NCBI GenBank assembly: GCA_905182995.1
Contig: CAJJDP010000117.1
Coordinates: 195,589-259,588 of the forward strand
Length of the DNA: 64,000 nt
Direction of reading: 5' to 3'
Source of the DNA: Paramecium octaurelia
Taxonomy: Eukaryota; Ciliophora; Oligohymenophorea; Peniculida; Parameciidae
Below are positions 22,532 through 35,140 of the stretch, in pieces; the first letter of the stretch is position 1; each line of letters starts with the position of its first letter. Made by a program: the position numbers and the translations under genes. The notes under the pieces were generated by a model. It made no database searches. It was not told where the DNA came from and saw nothing but the letters and a program-made list of their open reading frames with translations.

Positions 22532-23260
22532 TCATATGGCTATTCTGTAAGTAACATATAATCCTGCAGTTTCACTTTTTCTTATTATTTTTACTACATC
22601 CCCGTGATGAAGTCCCAAAAATCTTGCTATTGGATCGCTCTGTAATATTCTTGGCAATTGATTGTCCACCATCCCATACTTCTTCAATAATAACTAAGTT
22701 TATCACTTGAACTTTTACCTCTTTCTCCTTATCATTTAAGATGATATGTTGAGGCACCAATTCATGCTTAGTTACATCATACACTAAATCGTCTTCTCCA
22801 AACAATTCAAACGAGTAGGTCTAGATGGAATTGACTTAATCTATAAAAAACCTTGCCTTTTTTTCCACTACTTAAGGTTTGGTTGCAAATGGGTCAGTTG
22901 GAAATACCATTATGAGTCTCTTAACCTATCGATTAGAAAGTTCACCAATATATTTTTTTGCATCCTCATAATTTAGAGCTGTTTATTTAGTGTAAAATTA
23001 GATAACCATTTTGTCTGTCTCGTCCTCCTTCTATCATATTATTAAATGGAATGCCTTACTTTAAAGCAAACTACTCTCTAGGGTAAAACATCTGTGCGAT
23101 ATTTTGCTTCAAACAATTCGAAAGGTTCATCTTCCAAAAGAATAGGAGGGTTGGCTTCAAAGTACCCTCTTTGTCTTATCATTGAAGCAAGAGTCTGAAA
23201 TACTTTATATTTCTTTTTTATAGACGCTTTATCTTCAGGTCTGTATTCTTCTTCGATCAT
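22532..23260 (-). CDS. RNA polymerase subunit RPB5 (ABC27), shared by polymerases I, II and III; frameshifted
   Basis: Starts [20 protein letters not shown] and has one intron (23031-23059). The conserved C-terminal module is present: [10 protein letters not shown], then [20 protein letters not shown] and [15 protein letters not shown]. The frame breaks near 22635: ...NITER is followed by SNSKIFG in the running frame, whereas DPIARFLG lies one frame over. Restoring a single-base difference there gives the full conserved ending and TGA 22532-22534. Because RPB5 is essential and otherwise intact, a sequencing error is the simplest reading; a nonfunctional paralogue is possible. RPB5 contacts downstream DNA in the polymerase jaw. 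Confidence 0.88.
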
Positions 23261-23993
23261 TAATTTTAATTAAAATAATTAAGAAATTTATTTTGGTTCG
23301 ATTTTTTCTCGAATTACATGTATACCAAATATTTTAATACTATTTGTAGCATTCTTCATTGCCACACATAATTAATTTTAGAATATCATTTGTCAATGAA
23401 TTAATGATAAGAAATACATTCATTGTGGGAAATAACTAGTAATCATTTAATAATAATTATTTTCTATTTGAAAAATCATCTGGAATTTAAGTAATGCTAA
23501 TATATACCCTTTTCGTATGGCATTATTAGCTGAGTTGGAGATGATAGCCATACGCAAAGTAGAACTTATTCTCTTTTTTGAATGAACATCACTATCAAAA
23601 TAATCTACAAAAGTACAAATAAAGTACTTTTCACAATTTTGGTTAATGAGCTACATCAGAGAAAATGAGATAGTCTATGATTAAGTCTAAAAAGATATGT
23701 TAGCTATAAAAAATAATTTGAAGCCCTGTTTGGTCCATCCTTACATCAGGAACTTCAAAACGTTAAGATTTAGAATTTAACATTGAAAGAATAATAAGCA
23801 GAAGAAGTTCACATATTTTAGAGGCTGTATGCTAGATATCTATTTTGTGTACTATGTTAACCACCTTATTTTCACTAAATTATCTAATTGATAATGGTCT
23901 AAGTAATAAGCATCTTATATTTTAAGACAACCTCCTAATTTAAAACGAACAAAAGTCATGATTAATATATAATAATTTTTATTTTATATTTAA
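23261..23993. other. Intergenic stretch with short unresolved open frames
   Basis: Plus-strand open stretches occur near 23520 (MALLAELEMIAIRKVELILF) and 23650-23950 (MSYIRENEIVYDQVQKDM, then in another frame EALFGPSLHQELQNVK). They resemble coding sequence but I could not join them with plausible introns, so no CDS is called. RPB5 and the following gene diverge across this region. Confidence 0.4.
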
Positions 23994-24226
23994 ATGGGAG
24001 CTTGTGCAGGAACAAAACAATCATAGGACAAACCTCCAGAGCCTGTGTTAATGCCTCCAGATCTTACTGACGAGAATGTGAGGAGAATAAAATCATAGTT
24101 TGATGATTTAACTTCGTTATTAGAATCTGTAATATCATTCAATATTGTTAGTTGAGTTAGGAATTTAAGACCATAACTGATAACATAATAAAGCTACAGC
24201 ATCAAGATTAACATTAAGATCATTGA
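23994..24226 (+). CDS. Mini-protein with N-myristoylation/palmitoylation-type N-terminus
   Basis: 69 residues with one intron (24128-24150). It begins MGACAGTKQSQDKPPEPV: Gly2 with a small residue at position 6 fits an N-myristoyltransferase site, and Cys4 could be palmitoylated, suggesting membrane anchoring. The rest is a short helical stretch (DENVRRIKSQFDDLTSLLES) and a Gln/His tail. Not recognised. It lies just upstream of the large membrane gene on the same strand, but spacing gives no evidence of co-transcription. Confidence 0.55.
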
Positions 24227-24275
24227 ACTATGATATAATTAATTATAAGTTTGCAGATTATAATATATTAATTTT

Positions 24276-27200
24276 ATGAAATTGAGGATCAAGCTAATTT
24301 TGATGATAGTGTTTTTATCACTTTACTATTTTCTGTTTAGTCTGGTATTGTTATTAGGTTAATATTTTGATGAAGAATATAGAAGTGAGAGTGAGGCACT
24401 GTCCTAAGAAATTTATAACGAGTCTTCTTTGGTAAAAGTCAATAGTATTCGATTAGAGTAGAATTCGATTCGCTCGATATTATTATGGAAGATCCAATAG
24501 ACCTAATATCAATTCACTTTATGCTATATCAAATTTAATAGATTACGTAGATGATTATTAACAATTAGACGATGAGAGTTTGCTTGGATTAAATTGGCAT
24601 TTTTAAAATGTTACTGATTTGTTCATTTTGAAACTTAACTACCCAAGTTAATATTAACTATTACAATATTATTCTCCCTTAGCGAAATTGATAGAGATCT
24701 ACAATATAAATAATGTATTTGATCACTTTCATTTCTTATGCTAAAATGGATTAGGCATATCATTTTCTAGTACTGACATCAAATCTGCCGATGATTGGTA
24801 TGAAACTTCGATATCCAATTGTAAGGCATATAATGATTGCTTCGATTATATTGGTCAATATTCTCCACAAATCGCATACCCTAAATTAGATTTAAAAAAT
24901 GAAGTTTGGCGAATGAGAGCTGGAAAAGCAGGTTCTGAATGCAAATTGCACATTCAAAAAAAGAGAGAGCTTGCAATTATTAATTCAAGTACACCAGTAA
25001 TTTATTCGTTTCTAACAAATGGGAATATTAATATCATTTCCAATGGAGCACTTGTTAATAGCACACTCGAAGATGCTTTTTAACTATGGCCAAATCAAAC
25101 CAGCGATTTCACCGACCAACTCTACACTTTAGTTTCTGTCCCTATAGAATTTAGAAAATGGAGAATGCTGTATGATGGAATGGGAGAACAAAGAATTGTG
25201 TAGTTTTCTTCATACCATTTTGTGCATCCTATCTTCCCAAATATTACTCTTACCAAAGAATTAATTACCAAATGCTCGATGATTTATCTGTAGTCGATGT
25301 CACTCTCATATTACAAACAGTTGGCAGGTCAAAATGAAGAAGCATCGAAGATTTCAATGAACCTGATCATTATTGCTTGTGCTTTGCATGCTGTTCTCAT
25401 CATATATTTCTGGAGGAAAGGTGTAGTGATTGCACTTTCCCTCGAAGTTCCTATTAATTAATTGATCAAATTAACAAAAGTTGATATGAAATATCTTGAA
25501 ATACAATACTTCAATTTAGAGAGCTATAAGGATCTCTTTAACAACAAAGAAATAAGGAAATTCTATGAAGTCATAATCAATTACCTGAACAGCATTAAAT
25601 ACTCAAACAATAAATTGTTGCAAGGATCCAGAGACATGGATGAGGCTGAAGCTTTAATTGTTTTAAGCATGTCTAAGCGGTTCTATAAAAAGTATTATAA
25701 CAATCCTGCAGTTGGTATATGTGCCAATAATATTGCTAAAATTCATATGAGAAATCAAAGATATCTGGAGGCTATGAATGAATAAGAGGAATCAGTGTTG
25801 ATAGCCAATTAAGATTTGTAAAGTTTAAAAGAAATGGAATAGTATGCAAATTAAGCAGCACAGCCATAAGATGATTAATAATTAATTAAATTGTATCTTA
25901 GGTTAAAAAATAATGTTTTATAGAAATTCTAAAGACAGGAAGAAAAAGTGATGAAGGATGTTATAAAAGATTTGGAAAGTAAAACAAAAGTCATTTAAAA
26001 TTCTCAAAGTTGTACTGTAAGAAGGTAAACTACATAAAGATTTAAAAATGAAACTTAAATTAAAAGTTCTATAGAATCTGAGGCACATAACTTGAATCAA
26101 TAAACACCGAAGCGAACTAATACGATGTTTAGAAAAACATTTTAGGAGGAAAAAAATCCAATTCAAGAAGAAAATGTTGATTTACCTAGTGATAGATTGG
26201 AGAATTTAGGAAGTCCAAAAAAGTCTAGTCCTATTTCAAGGATATAAAATACTGAAGAATACTCTAAAAAGTAAGTTATAATTGAGCACAAAATTGTTTT
26301 TAGAAAATATTAATTGGCTTGCATTCTTTACAATTATAGTATGACAAAATCATAATCGACATTTCTTAATGAAAGTGTTAAACAATTCAATGATATTATG
26401 GATGATCTTCAAAATCTTCCTGACTCCTTTTCTATTCAATATATGAAGATCAATATCATAGCAAAAAAGGCTTTTTGTTTTGCCAGAGCTGGAATGCTGG
26501 AGAAGGCAAAATTAGAATTGGAAGAAGCTGAAACAAAATTAAAAAATTTGTAAAACAATAGAACTGAAATTAAATAACTGGAAATTTCTGATTTTGTGGA
26601 TATATTTAGAGATATTCCTTTAGAAATTTTAAGAGAAAAATTAACAGGTTTAGAGGTAATAAGTTCGAATAATTTAGGCATCGTTATTAATGATTAGAGG
26701 AGAGTATGTTGAAGCCTGTTATAAGTTTATTTCTATTCTAAAAGCCGAAGGACATTATGATCCTGGATTTTAGAAATTTGTATTGAAGACATTAACAAAA
26801 ATATTTAAAAGATGTAATGTAGATCATAATTGCTTGATCAAATTCTCGCAATAAAATTAACTGAAAAGACTCGAACTGATCTTTCTACTTGATTACTCCT
26901 CAGAAATGACTACTGAGCAATTTACTTTATCTCATCATATGTGTCAGAATGTTGTCTAATCTTTGAATGATGACTCATTTGTTGGACTATATGCATTCAA
27001 CGAATCCCTCCATGAGATATTCCCTTTATAATTGAAGGGAACCTACAAAAAGCTTTTAGAATCAACAATAGAAAAGGTATTGATCAAACCAGGTGGGTAA
27101 GGTAACATCTTCTCAGCCCTAGAGATCACAATAGCTTCTTTGTTTGAGAAAGATAAACCAGAGTAAAGCAAACAATTATCCTTACACTTGAAATCAAATT

Positions 27201-27715
27201 AGATTAAGTAGCAAATTGAATAAGAGGAATTCAGATGCTCTGATATGGAGTTTAGATGCAAGACGAGTTCTCCAAGGGTAGGAATTACGGTTTCTGGTGG
27301 ATTTAGTTAGGCATTGAAATAATACGAAGAAAATTAGTTTGATAATGTTAGTTTAAATTAGAATATGGTAAGAATTGAAAATAATATTTCTTAGAATTAA
27401 TATAAGGTTGATATTGATAACATTGATGAAGAAAAAGATGAACATACCATCAGATACGTTTGCATATTTAGTGAAGGAGTTCACAATTACAACCAAATGT
27501 CAATTGATAGATTGAAAAGCTTGATTGAAAAGAAGAATATCCACTTACTAATTTTCAATATTGCTAACTAGAATATGAATATGCTTTATCTCAAATAACT
27601 ATCTTCAGTCTCTTCAGAAAGTAGATTCTTTACAAATGAAATTGAAATCAAAGACTTTTTTTCAAAACTTAGAACTAATGATTTTACTAAAAGAGTTTAT
27701 TTAGAATTCTTTTGA
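24276..27715 (+). CDS. Two-TM protein with large extracellular region and cytosolic vWFA-like domain
   Basis: About 1,130 residues; introns at 24432-24456 and 26656-26677 (a further in-frame 27-nt intron near 27365 is possible). An N-terminal anchor (LILMIVFLSLYYFLFSLVLL) is followed by about 350 non-cytosolic residues with several Cys. A second helix (LIIIACALHAVLIIYFW) leads to a helical cytosolic region with TPR-like spacing. Near the C-terminus, LIFLLDYSSEMTTEQF resembles a vWFA strand and metal site, but DxSxS reads DYSSE. The last section (VCIFSEGVHNYNQMSI ... IHLLIFNI) fits the later vWFA strands. The layout suggests a receptor- or channel-associated protein; ligand unknown. Confidence 0.75.
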
Positions 27716-28026
27716 ATATAAATTCACTATTTATAAAAATTAGTTTTATAAATATCTCAACTATATAACTTTCTTATTATCATTTTGATGAATATTCCCA
27801 GGCAGAGAAATCGAAAAATTAGAGAAACATAAGTATATAATATTAGGAATAATCTACTTTTATTACTTAAATGATTAAAATATGAAAGATATCTACTCAT
27901 TGTCATTATTATTGAAACAATACCATATACTTTTACAGTATCATTTGCTTAGTTTGATGCAAATGATTTTCTATTTAAGATATATGTTATCTGAGTTCTT
28001 AAATTTTATCAGCATTATCTAAATTC
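27716..28026. other. Short intergenic region between convergent genes
   Basis: About 310 bases between the 3' ends of the vWFA-like gene and the SANT/Myb-like gene. No supported feature. Confidence 0.5.
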
Positions 28027-28656
28027 TCATTTCTAAAATATTATTAGGTCTTACTGTTATAGTTATTAGATTTTTAAGATAATTTCTGCAATACTATCTC
28101 CTTGAAGATCTGTCTTTTTACTACAAATTTTAAGTCTTTTCAGGAGATGATGTTTGACTTAATTAACAGTAGAGCCTGGAATTTGTTAAGCTATATCGGT
28201 AAAGCTAGTTCCCTTTCTTGATTACTCCATAATGAATGCTTCTTCAGATATAGTGAACCTTTGTTTTGCTTAAATATAGTTTATAGGCTTACTTGATTTG
28301 CAAGATCTTGGTTTTGATTTTTTTTTGTCTCTTCTTTTACTCAGACAATCAGAACACTGCGAACAACTGGCCTCTGCTTCACAATTATCTTCCACTTCAA
28401 ATTGTTGCTGCTGTTTAGCTGATCTTTCAGTGAATTCGAACTCATTTTTTTCATTCTTTAAGTTTTATCTTTCCACCTCAGGAAAGAGATATTATTCAGT
28501 TTTTTTGGCAGATATTTCAAAAATAGATTATTCTTCTAAGATGTTTGATCCAGCATTAGTAGATATGTCCAAATCTTATTTAGGTGATGCAATGAATTAT
28601 TATTTCCAAAAATTTGTAGCTTGATTACAAATTTTTTCAAGCCCATTTCGATTCAT
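28027..28656 (-). CDS. SANT/Myb-like DNA-binding protein
   Basis: An intronless 209-residue protein. Its C-terminal half holds a Myb/SANT-type helix set: RFTISEEAFIMEQSRKGTSF, then TDIAQQIPGSTVNQVKHHLL. The spacing E-x-F-I ... G-S/T-x-x-x-IA ... T-x-x-Q-V matches the SANT pattern, though the central Trp is replaced by Phe. A basic Cys-rich stretch precedes it (CSQCSDCLSKRRDKKKSK), which may add DNA contact or metal binding. Likely nuclear. A plus-strand ORF over the same bases is a shadow: this strand keeps one frame across the whole length and has the domain. Confidence 0.7.
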
Positions 28657-28701
28657 TAGATTTAATAATTAAAAATGAAAATCAGAATATAATAATCAAC
28701 C

Positions 28702-29634
28702 TCAAATTTTTCTTTTTATTTGAATCCCATTAATTTCCTGTGATTATTTGCTAATTTTTCCTAAATATTATATTTCCTGTTATAAAATTGGTTCTGAACT
28801 TTTCCATCTCTCTATCTCTTTTTAACACGCATTTACTTCATTTAGCTGAATATATGTGTCCTCCATCTTCTCTATTAGCATTTTCAATAAATCATTGTCA
28901 ATTACTATCTTTGACAAATTCTTCTCACTCAAATCAATATCACACTCCTTGTTAAAGAATTACTAGTAGCAATAACGAAAGGATTGTTCCAAATGACTCA
29001 AACTCAATTTCTCACATCCATTTTCATTTTATAACAAAATAGCATTCCCTATTTTAAAATGTACTGCACTAAGTTCCTTATAATTATATGAGTTTTTCAA
29101 AATGTCCAAGGCAGCATAAAAATTTAGTAATCCGTCCTTGTAATCTTCTCTCCAAGTCTAGAGGTCACCTATTCGTATCAAAATCAAACTCATTTCTAAC
29201 TCAGTCTCATTTATTTTCGATCTAATTTCTATCATAATCTAAAAAGGCTTACATTGCAACTATTCCTATAATTTATACATCTCTATATTTTGCTTATCAA
29301 GTCTGTTTCTAATTATTGTCTTTGCTGCTTCCAAGTTCTCAAAAGCCAATTATGTATTCTTCAATTCCCTATCATTTCTTGAAATTTCTACACAATTCAA
29401 GGAATTCTCTACAGAATCTTAAGATTATTCCAATATTTAAACTAAAATGCTTCCATATTCAAAATAAAATTATGCCATATTATTATCCAATTAATCTTGA
29501 TAATATTGAGCTGCCTTTTCAATTAATTTAACCATTTTATCTTCCAACTCTTTCAAATCAATGCTTTCATTTTTCAAGGATCTAATCCCATCTAACTCCT
29601 TAATTAAAGACTTTTCCTTTTTCTTCGATTTCAT
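28702..29634 (-). CDS. NASP/SHNi-TPR family histone chaperone-like protein
   Basis: 310 residues, intronless. It starts MKSKKKEKSLIKELDGIRSL. Helical pairs follow the NASP/Hif1/Sim3 layout: DNNMAQFYFEYGSILVQILE, LAFENLEAAKTIIRNR, then after a gap SLILIRIGDLQTWREDYKDG and ELSAVHFKIGNAILLQNE. In NASP the first TPR is likewise split from the others by an acidic insert, which here is shorter. Family members bind H3-H4 and deliver them for nuclear import and chromatin assembly. TPR spacing is seen; histone binding is inferred. The C-terminal 80 residues are coiled-coil-like. The short acidic region is a difference from animal NASP. Confidence 0.68.
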
Positions 29635-30833
29635 TTATTTTATAAATTAAATATAAAATTAAGCACTATTATAAACAAGAAGTATAATATACTTGGAATA
29701 AATTATATAAAAATATAATTATAATATTAATGACAAGTAAATATTAAAAAGTTCTCCAATTAGCCTTTAATCTATTTCCAATAAAAGACCAAGCTTAGCC
29801 TTATAAGCATGTGCCAATTTGATAGGCTTTATGAATTTAGATTTTCTAGGAAAAAAAGTAATAATTGATATTAGAGGGTTAATATAAAATTTGGAAATAA
29901 TCTAAAGGATGACACAAAAATTACAACACTTAATTCCATAAACTTAAATAGAACTTTATGATAAAACTTTGAAGTTAAAAATCAGTATAACCTAAGTTAT
30001 CATTAATTAATAAGTTATAAATATATGAGAAATAAGTAAAGGAAAATTAAATAATAAACATTTTATCGTTCAACTAAGATTTTTCAACAATTATAATTAA
30101 TGCTAGTGAATGGAAATATTATGTCATGGAATAAAGTTGTAAAAATATATCTATTTTTCTTAAGATCTAAGTCTGTATTAGAAAATCATTAATTATTTTT
30201 CAATTATTAAGAATCAATAAATATTTATAATTTAACTAATAAAAATATTCTTAAAAATGTTCAAATGTTAAATTGGATAATGTTTACAAATTTAAAAATT
30301 CTTTGGTTGTTAAATTTTTATATAAAGTAATGAGTAAACTATGAAATTAAATAATTGTAATATATCCTTTTTCTTAATTTTCCTTGGACTTGCTTTAGAA
30401 TTGCAATTAAAGTTAAAACCAATTTCCTGAAATTGCTTTTTCAAGAAAGACAATTCTGGAATTTACATTTATTGCGTTTGAATTAATTAATTATATATTT
30501 GTATCAAAATTTGATTATCATAATATTTATAAAGAGAAACATAATTTTTAATGACCATATAAAATTTATCAATAATTTTTATATATAATTTTTAATTCAT
30601 TTGAGCAATTTTTTCGCTTTAACAATTAAATTATCAATTATGTAGGGTTTTACGTAAGATTTCTCCGAAAATATCACTAAAATAAATTTTCCAGAAGGGA
30701 AATGAGAGGACACCTAAGTTAAAAATTACATTAATAGAAAACTTCAGTGATTGAAATTCTTTAAAATTCACCTCTTCCTCTCAGAAGTATTTGCGTTTAT
30801 CCCTTAAATATTGGTTTCCCTTTAATATTGGCA
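29635..30833. other. AT-rich intergenic stretch with short open frames
   Basis: About 1.2 kb. Small plus-strand open stretches near 29730 (MTSKYQKVLQLAFNLFPIKD) and 29830 (MNLDFLGKKVIIDIRG) look partly coding, but no complete gene can be built. The remainder is very AT-rich. Confidence 0.4.
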
Positions 30834-31285
30834 TCAACTTCTTTTGGAAATTTCTCCGATGTGTATCTGAGTTGTAAGGGAATTTTACATTCTTAAATAA
30901 ACAGGACAGTCTTCATCCTCTAAAACTTCTCCATTCATACCTCTCAAACTAACAGACAAATTGAACATCCTCTCTCGATAGATCTCCTTGATCTCGTCTT
31001 CTAAATTCAAGTAGGATATGAAATTCTTATGACCCAATTGACTCAAAATAAATTGATGTTGGCTAATTTAGAATAAATCTGATACTTCTGTCTATGTATA
31101 GTGATTCTGGATTGCAATCCCTACTTGGGGACAATTTTAGTAGGTAAATTTTCGATGCACTTTTTCAAAGAGTCTAATCCTATAGACAAATTATGCTGGA
31201 TGAGACTTTAAGTTTGCAACATATCTCTCAGCATTTTGAGATTTAGGTCCTTTTGTTTTTCCAAGAACTCTTCCAATTCCTACAT
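30834..31285 (-). CDS. Hypothetical coiled-coil protein
   Basis: 142 residues with one intron (31064-31086), starting MQELEEFLEKQKDLNLKMLR. Heptad-like Leu/Ile spacing in the first 60 residues suggests a coiled coil. The second exon has acidic helices (SYLNLEDEIKEIYRERMFNL). No domain recognised. The intron is required to join two clearly coding frames. The C-terminal end is less certain because an additional intron near 30900 is possible. It lies just downstream of the Sel1-repeat gene on the same strand. Confidence 0.55.
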
Positions 31286-31497
31286 AATAAGTTTTAAAAT
31301 TATCTAATTATGATTCATTCATTAATTTGAAAACATTTGAAATGTATGTTTAGAATAAGGGGAATTTATTTAAATTAGAATATAATTTGTTTGGAATTGA
31401 AAGTAGTTTACTTATTCATTAACCTCATAGTCTAAAGAAAGCAACAATTTAATGCATGCTATAAAATATTATATAAGAATAATCATTTCCCACTGCA

Positions 31498-34055
31498 TCA
31501 ATGTTACTAGCCTGGTTTCTAATAATAGCTTTGCACATAGTTGGACTGAGTTGCAGTTTGTTGAGCTAGGATACTGATCATTTTTCCCTCGCCCATTTCC
31601 TGATGTTGAGATTTGTAGGCAATGATTGATTAATTAGTTTTTTTCGGCTGCTGAATGATGCAGGGATTCTAAATCATTGGGATAGCTCCATTAAGCATGA
31701 TAGCATTTCTATTTGCAGCATGCATATCTAACATAGAATTAATGTAATACTCAATTCTTAATCGTTCAAGCCAGAATCATCATACAACATGGGGATCTAC
31801 TTCTTTTTCAGCAGATCCCTAGCCTCCTAACATCCCAATTGAGCAGCTTTCTAATATCTTTATATTGCAAAATTGACATCCTTTTTAACATATTTCCCAG
31901 CCTCATACATCAATCCCAAATGGAAATCAGCCTTTGCATTCCCTAATTTAGAAGCCTCTTCATAAGCATTGAAAGCCTTGGCAGAATCTATACTGACTCC
32001 TTCATATCCCTGTTCATAAATGAGACCCATATTAATTAATGCTTCTGAATCCTTCAATTCAGCAGCCTCCTTATAGAACTTAAGAGCTTCTCTCTAATTC
32101 TGTGGAACACCAAACCCGCTATGGTAACAATCTCCTAATTTGGTCATGCAAGTAGAATTCTTTTGTTGTGCTCCTTTAAAATAATAATAAATAGCATTCT
32201 GTGGATCCTTTTACACGCCAAACCCACACTCATAGAGATGTCCTAAATAGAAATAGACTTCTGTGATCTCTGGGTTTTGGATCATGATTTGAATCAAGTA
32301 TTAATGAGCAAATAGGTAATCCTCCTACCTTCCTGAATTACTGCAATCTTTCATCACATAATGCATGTATTACAGTCTGCATGCAACATCCCCTTTCAAT
32401 GCTCCTTCTTTGTAATAGCTTTTTGCCTACTCCAAATTGACTCCAACTCCTTAACCAAATTCATAACATTATGCCAACCAATAGAGTGAATTGGCAAAAC
32501 CAAGTTCTTTGGCTATTTCAAAGTATTTGAGAGCTTTACGATAGTTATTTCCAACTACTATTTCTTAATAATCTGGATGATTGTAATAAAAGAGGGCTAA
32601 GGCATTGATAGCTCTGGGATATCTGACTTTCTTTCCCTAAGAATAGTAGAACTATGCTGAATCTAGACTTGGTTCTTGTATATCTAACAAAACATAAGAT
32701 TAATAATATGTACATGATTCACCATCTTCACTTTTGAGTCCATTCTCAAATATCTCTCCCAAATCTACCAGGGCATCCAAATGTCCTTGTTCACTTGCCT
32801 ACTAAAAGAATACCACAGCTTCTGATTTTTATTCATCCTTTGTCTATAGTTTCCCTTGGGATAACATCTACCCATCAATCACTTCATCCAATAGCAAACG
32901 ACCGATTCTATACAAACCTTCTGCGTTTTTTGCTGCAGCACTCTTCTCCCAATAAGTATATGCTTTATTTAAATCTTTGGGAAAGAATTTGCCTTCAGAA
33001 AATATTTGGGCTATAACATTTTAGGCAGTAACGTCTTAGTTCACCTCTGCCAATTCATAGTATAAATTTAGAGCCTCAGTGATATTCTAAGGTTTTCCAA
33101 TACCGTAGAGCATCTCATGTGCAGTTCTCAATCTATCATCTGAAATAGGCTAATCTCTATAGACTTGCACTTCCTTAACCTTCTCAACGTACTCAACGAC
33201 TTTCTTCTCAACTGGTTTATCCACATATACAATCTTTTCAATAGGCTTATCAACATAAACGATTTTTTCAACCGGTTTATCTACATATACTACTTTATCA
33301 ACAGGTTTTTCAATTATCTTAGTTTCTCCTGCTGCACTAGGAAAATAATCATTTAATTGCTTAATTAGGAATGATCTAAAATCGTCATAATTAAGACTAG
33401 TTTTTACTACTACAATATCAACATTATTATTTTCTAAATTAGGCAAGGCTGCCCATTAAATAAAGTCAAACTCTATTTTTCTGAACTCATTTTCAAAATT
33501 TCTTAAGGCTTCCCCTTTTCCACAACAACCAGCATTTGCTAATCTACCAAGACTAACACTAATTGAATTCATATTATCTTGAGTTGATTTGGCCAAAGTT
33601 TAATAGTATTCATTTAACTTAATTTTAACTTTAGACTTATCCTAATCGATATTCAAAATCAATTTTTATTAGTCCAAGAAGGGTTTACTGAATCGTTATC
33701 TTGCCTCTTATGGTATTTTTTGGTTATCTACAATTTGGTTTGCTAATCTCTCTATAAAATTTAAATTAAATCAGTTACTAAATGGTTGTTCAGTTGCCCA
33801 TCCCCTAATCTTCGACCATAAAGCCACAGCCACTTAATCGTTTTTCCCTGAATCTTATTTTTACTTCATTTGTTTCTCTTATTCAACCTAAATGTATTAT
33901 CAACAAAAGGGTACTTCAATATCTTTGACTGCGGTCCTCAAACGTTCCATAATAATCTATTCTAACTATGTTATGACATGTTCCTTTTTTCCTTGATCAT
34001 TTTTATCTTTGCTCCCACTAGAAGGTCGAGCATTAGAGTGAGTTGATCTATCCAT
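31498..34055 (-). CDS. Sel1-repeat protein with VDKP tandem repeats
   Basis: 826 residues with introns at 33888-33914, 33752-33778 and 31728-31750; the spliced length is a multiple of three. The N-terminal 170 residues are charged and helical. A run of near-identical repeats follows (EKIVYVDKPIEKIVYVDKPV pattern, four units). Then come about ten Sel1-like alpha repeats of 36-40 residues, for example LINMGLIYEQGYEGVSIDSA and FHLGLMYEAGKYVKKDVNFA, showing the G-x-x-Y-x-x-G-x-G-V-x-x-D consensus. Sel1 solenoids are protein-interaction scaffolds, as in ERAD and signalling adaptors. There is no signal peptide, so a cytosolic scaffold is likely. Confidence 0.85.
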
Positions 34056-34133
34056 TTTATTAAATTAATTTGAATTGAGAAAATACTTGTGAAATATATA
34101 TATATATACTGATTTTCGTTATTATCAATCATA

Positions 34134-35055
34134 TCATTCAGTTTATGTTCCTTAACCACCTTCACCTGATTGACCTCCTTCTCCTTATTGACCTCCTTCT
34201 CCTTATTGCCCTCCTTCCTATTATTCTTTTTACTCTTCCTATTTTTACTCCTTATTTACTTAATACATTATTACTTGTTTCTCTTGCTCTTATATTATTG
34301 ACTGACCACCCAAATAAGTTCTATCAAAATCTTCAGGAGCCAATCTAGTTGCTGCCATCAGTTTCTCTTTTACAGCCTATTCTCTTTGTTGTGTTGCTTG
34401 CAGTTTTTCGACTAATTTCAATTCCAACGCTTCTAATTGCTTTATTGAGTATTCATGTTTTTCATTTTCCATAATTATCTTTTGTCTCTCTCTCTCCTAC
34501 TCCAATCGCACCTTCTATTATTTCTCATATAGTTTTTCTTGAATCATAGCTTATGAGAGTTTTTCCTCCTCCTTCTTCAATGTTGCTCTCAACCTTAGAT
34601 TTTGGGCAATTTTAATTTGCTCTTCATTTGTTCTCATTAATTCGAATTTAATGGAGTTTTTCATTAATTAAGCATCTTAATGCTTCAACTCTCTTACCTC
34701 TTATTTCATCTTTTTGAGATGCATCCTTTCATATTAAGTTTACTAGTATTTAGTTGGATCAATCATAGAGAGTTGATGTTATTTCTGTTCTTTCTATTTT
34801 ATTTATTACACCTGAAATAATTACTTTCATCTTCTATGCAAGTCGTGAAGCATACACATCAAGTGCCAATTGTTCTGCCATCTCCACTTTTTTTGACAGT
34901 TTCTCATTTTCTTTCTTTAATTATTTGATTCGATTCTCAACAGTCTAAGACTCCAACTCCAATTATTTTTATCTCCTTTTGGCTTCATTTAAACTGAAAT
35001 CTTCAGATGTTCTTACTGATTACACAGACGAACTTTAATGTAATTTTGGCAACAT
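34134..35055 (-). CDS. Coiled-coil protein with GGQQGE C-terminal repeats
   Basis: 296 residues with one intron (34794-34824). Nearly the whole protein is Lys/Glu/Gln-rich heptad sequence (ENRIKQLKKENEKLSKKVEM, then QEKLYEKQQKVRLEQERERQ), consistent with a long coiled coil. The C-terminus is four near-exact Gly-Gly-Gln units (EGGQQGEGGQQGEGGQSGEG). Likely cytoskeletal or basal-body associated by composition only; no family identified. The repeat DNA also creates open frames on the opposite strand, which I consider shadows. Confidence 0.7.
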
Positions 35056-35140
35056 CTTATAATATATAATTTATATAATAATTTCATACAAACATTTCAC
35101 AACACGATTATGACCTAATTATTACTCTCCCTCACACCCT

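Noticed and set aside
28298-28624. Plus-strand 108-codon ORF
   Set aside because: The opposite strand gives a 210-codon single frame with a SANT/Myb-like domain, a better explanation.
33165-34348. Plus-strand ORFs rich in Leu/Ile/Phe
   Set aside because: Antisense shadows of the VDKP repeats and of the coiled-coil gene's GGQQGE repeats.
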